From an uncultured Clostridia bacterium (GTDB lineage: Bacteria > Bacillota > Clostridia > Oscillospirales > Oscillospiraceae), in contig CALCRH010000111.1 in the NCBI GenBank assembly GCA_937894515.1, positions 1 through 5,722 of the forward strand: a stretch of 5,722 nt of DNA. Direction: 5' to 3'. Position 1 is the first letter of the stretch. Each line of letters starts with the position of its first letter. The notes beneath the pieces were generated by a model. The model was not told where the DNA came from, searched no databases, and saw only the letters and a list, made by a program, of their open reading frames with translations. Both the position numbers and the translations under genes were made by a program. Shown here one piece after another: positions 5,626-5,722 of the stretch.

Positions 5626-5722
5626 CGCGTCCGCATAGGCAACATTCAATATAGGCGATTTCAATCCGATAAGGTACAATAAATTGCGCAAATTGAAAAA
5701 ATAGAAAGACATGGTTTGCAAA

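Larger units (their letters stand above)
5521..5722 (-). pseudogene. Degenerate C-terminal end of an IS3-family transposase (OrfB)
   Basis: The minus-strand frame is open from the window edge to the TAA at 5521-5523. Its last residues, KLGRLSPVRYRAQSP, match the conserved end of IS3/IS150-type DDE transposases (typically a Tyr-Tyr-Asn or Phe-Tyr-Asn stretch, a basic stretch, then K-L-x-G-LSPVxYRxQS). FFYMEKFLCK immediately before corresponds to the FYN-x-x-R-x-x-x-K stretch, with Asn and Arg replaced. The preceding 40 residues do not resemble the normal transposase core, and the catalytic Asp/Glu residues would lie in or beyond this part. The piece is therefore probably an eroded remnant, although the rest of the gene is outside the window. 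No clear terminal inverted repeat was found between 5446 and 5520. Confidence 0.55.

Noticed and set aside
1..5722. CRISPR array, tRNA or rRNA genes
   Set aside because: No regularly spaced repeats, tRNA cloverleaf or rRNA-like stretch was seen on reading through the window.

Overview
The window looks like an accessory or rearranged stretch of a Gram-positive genome, most likely a gut-type clostridial Bacillota. The evidence is strong GGAGG ribosome binding sites, near-consensus sigma-A promoters with 17-bp spacers, and gene families common in that group. The assignment is inference; no rRNA or other phylogenetic marker is present.

Layout from left to right. Bases 1-349 hold no recognisable gene. 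They carry two strong hairpin terminators (128-176, acting on the minus strand, and 221-263, usable on both strands) and a minus-strand promoter-like pair between the second hairpin and the fic gene. A 298-residue Fic protein with an N-terminal DNA-binding domain lies on the minus strand at 350-1246. The intergenic stretch 1247-1675 contains back-to-back promoters, one for fic (minus) and one for the following plus-strand genes, and a set of TTGCCG half-sites that look like an operator. One half-site lies inside the fic promoter spacer, which suggests autoregulation.

At 1676-3211 is a polytopic membrane protein with an extracytoplasmic nitrilase domain, related to apolipoprotein N-acyltransferase (Lnt), with the Glu-Lys-Cys triad intact. 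It is followed closely by an unrecognised membrane protein of about six helices at 3251-3877, probably in the same transcript. At 4045-5445 is a sodium-dependent NSS/SLC6-family transporter with its own promoter and a clearly more G+C-rich composition than the two genes before it. The right edge (5521-5722, minus strand) is a degenerate C-terminal piece of an IS3-family transposase, whose last codons form a perfect-armed hairpin that may also end the transporter transcript.

The genes do not form one obvious pathway. The membrane acyltransferase-like protein and its small membrane neighbour probably act together at the cell envelope. The Fic protein is an independent, self-regulated AMPylation-type unit, and the transporter is a separate transcription unit of different composition. 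The IS remnant and the change of base composition suggest the window was assembled from pieces of different origin. The most interesting parts are the Lnt-like enzyme with its unknown partner and the operator arrangement at fic.
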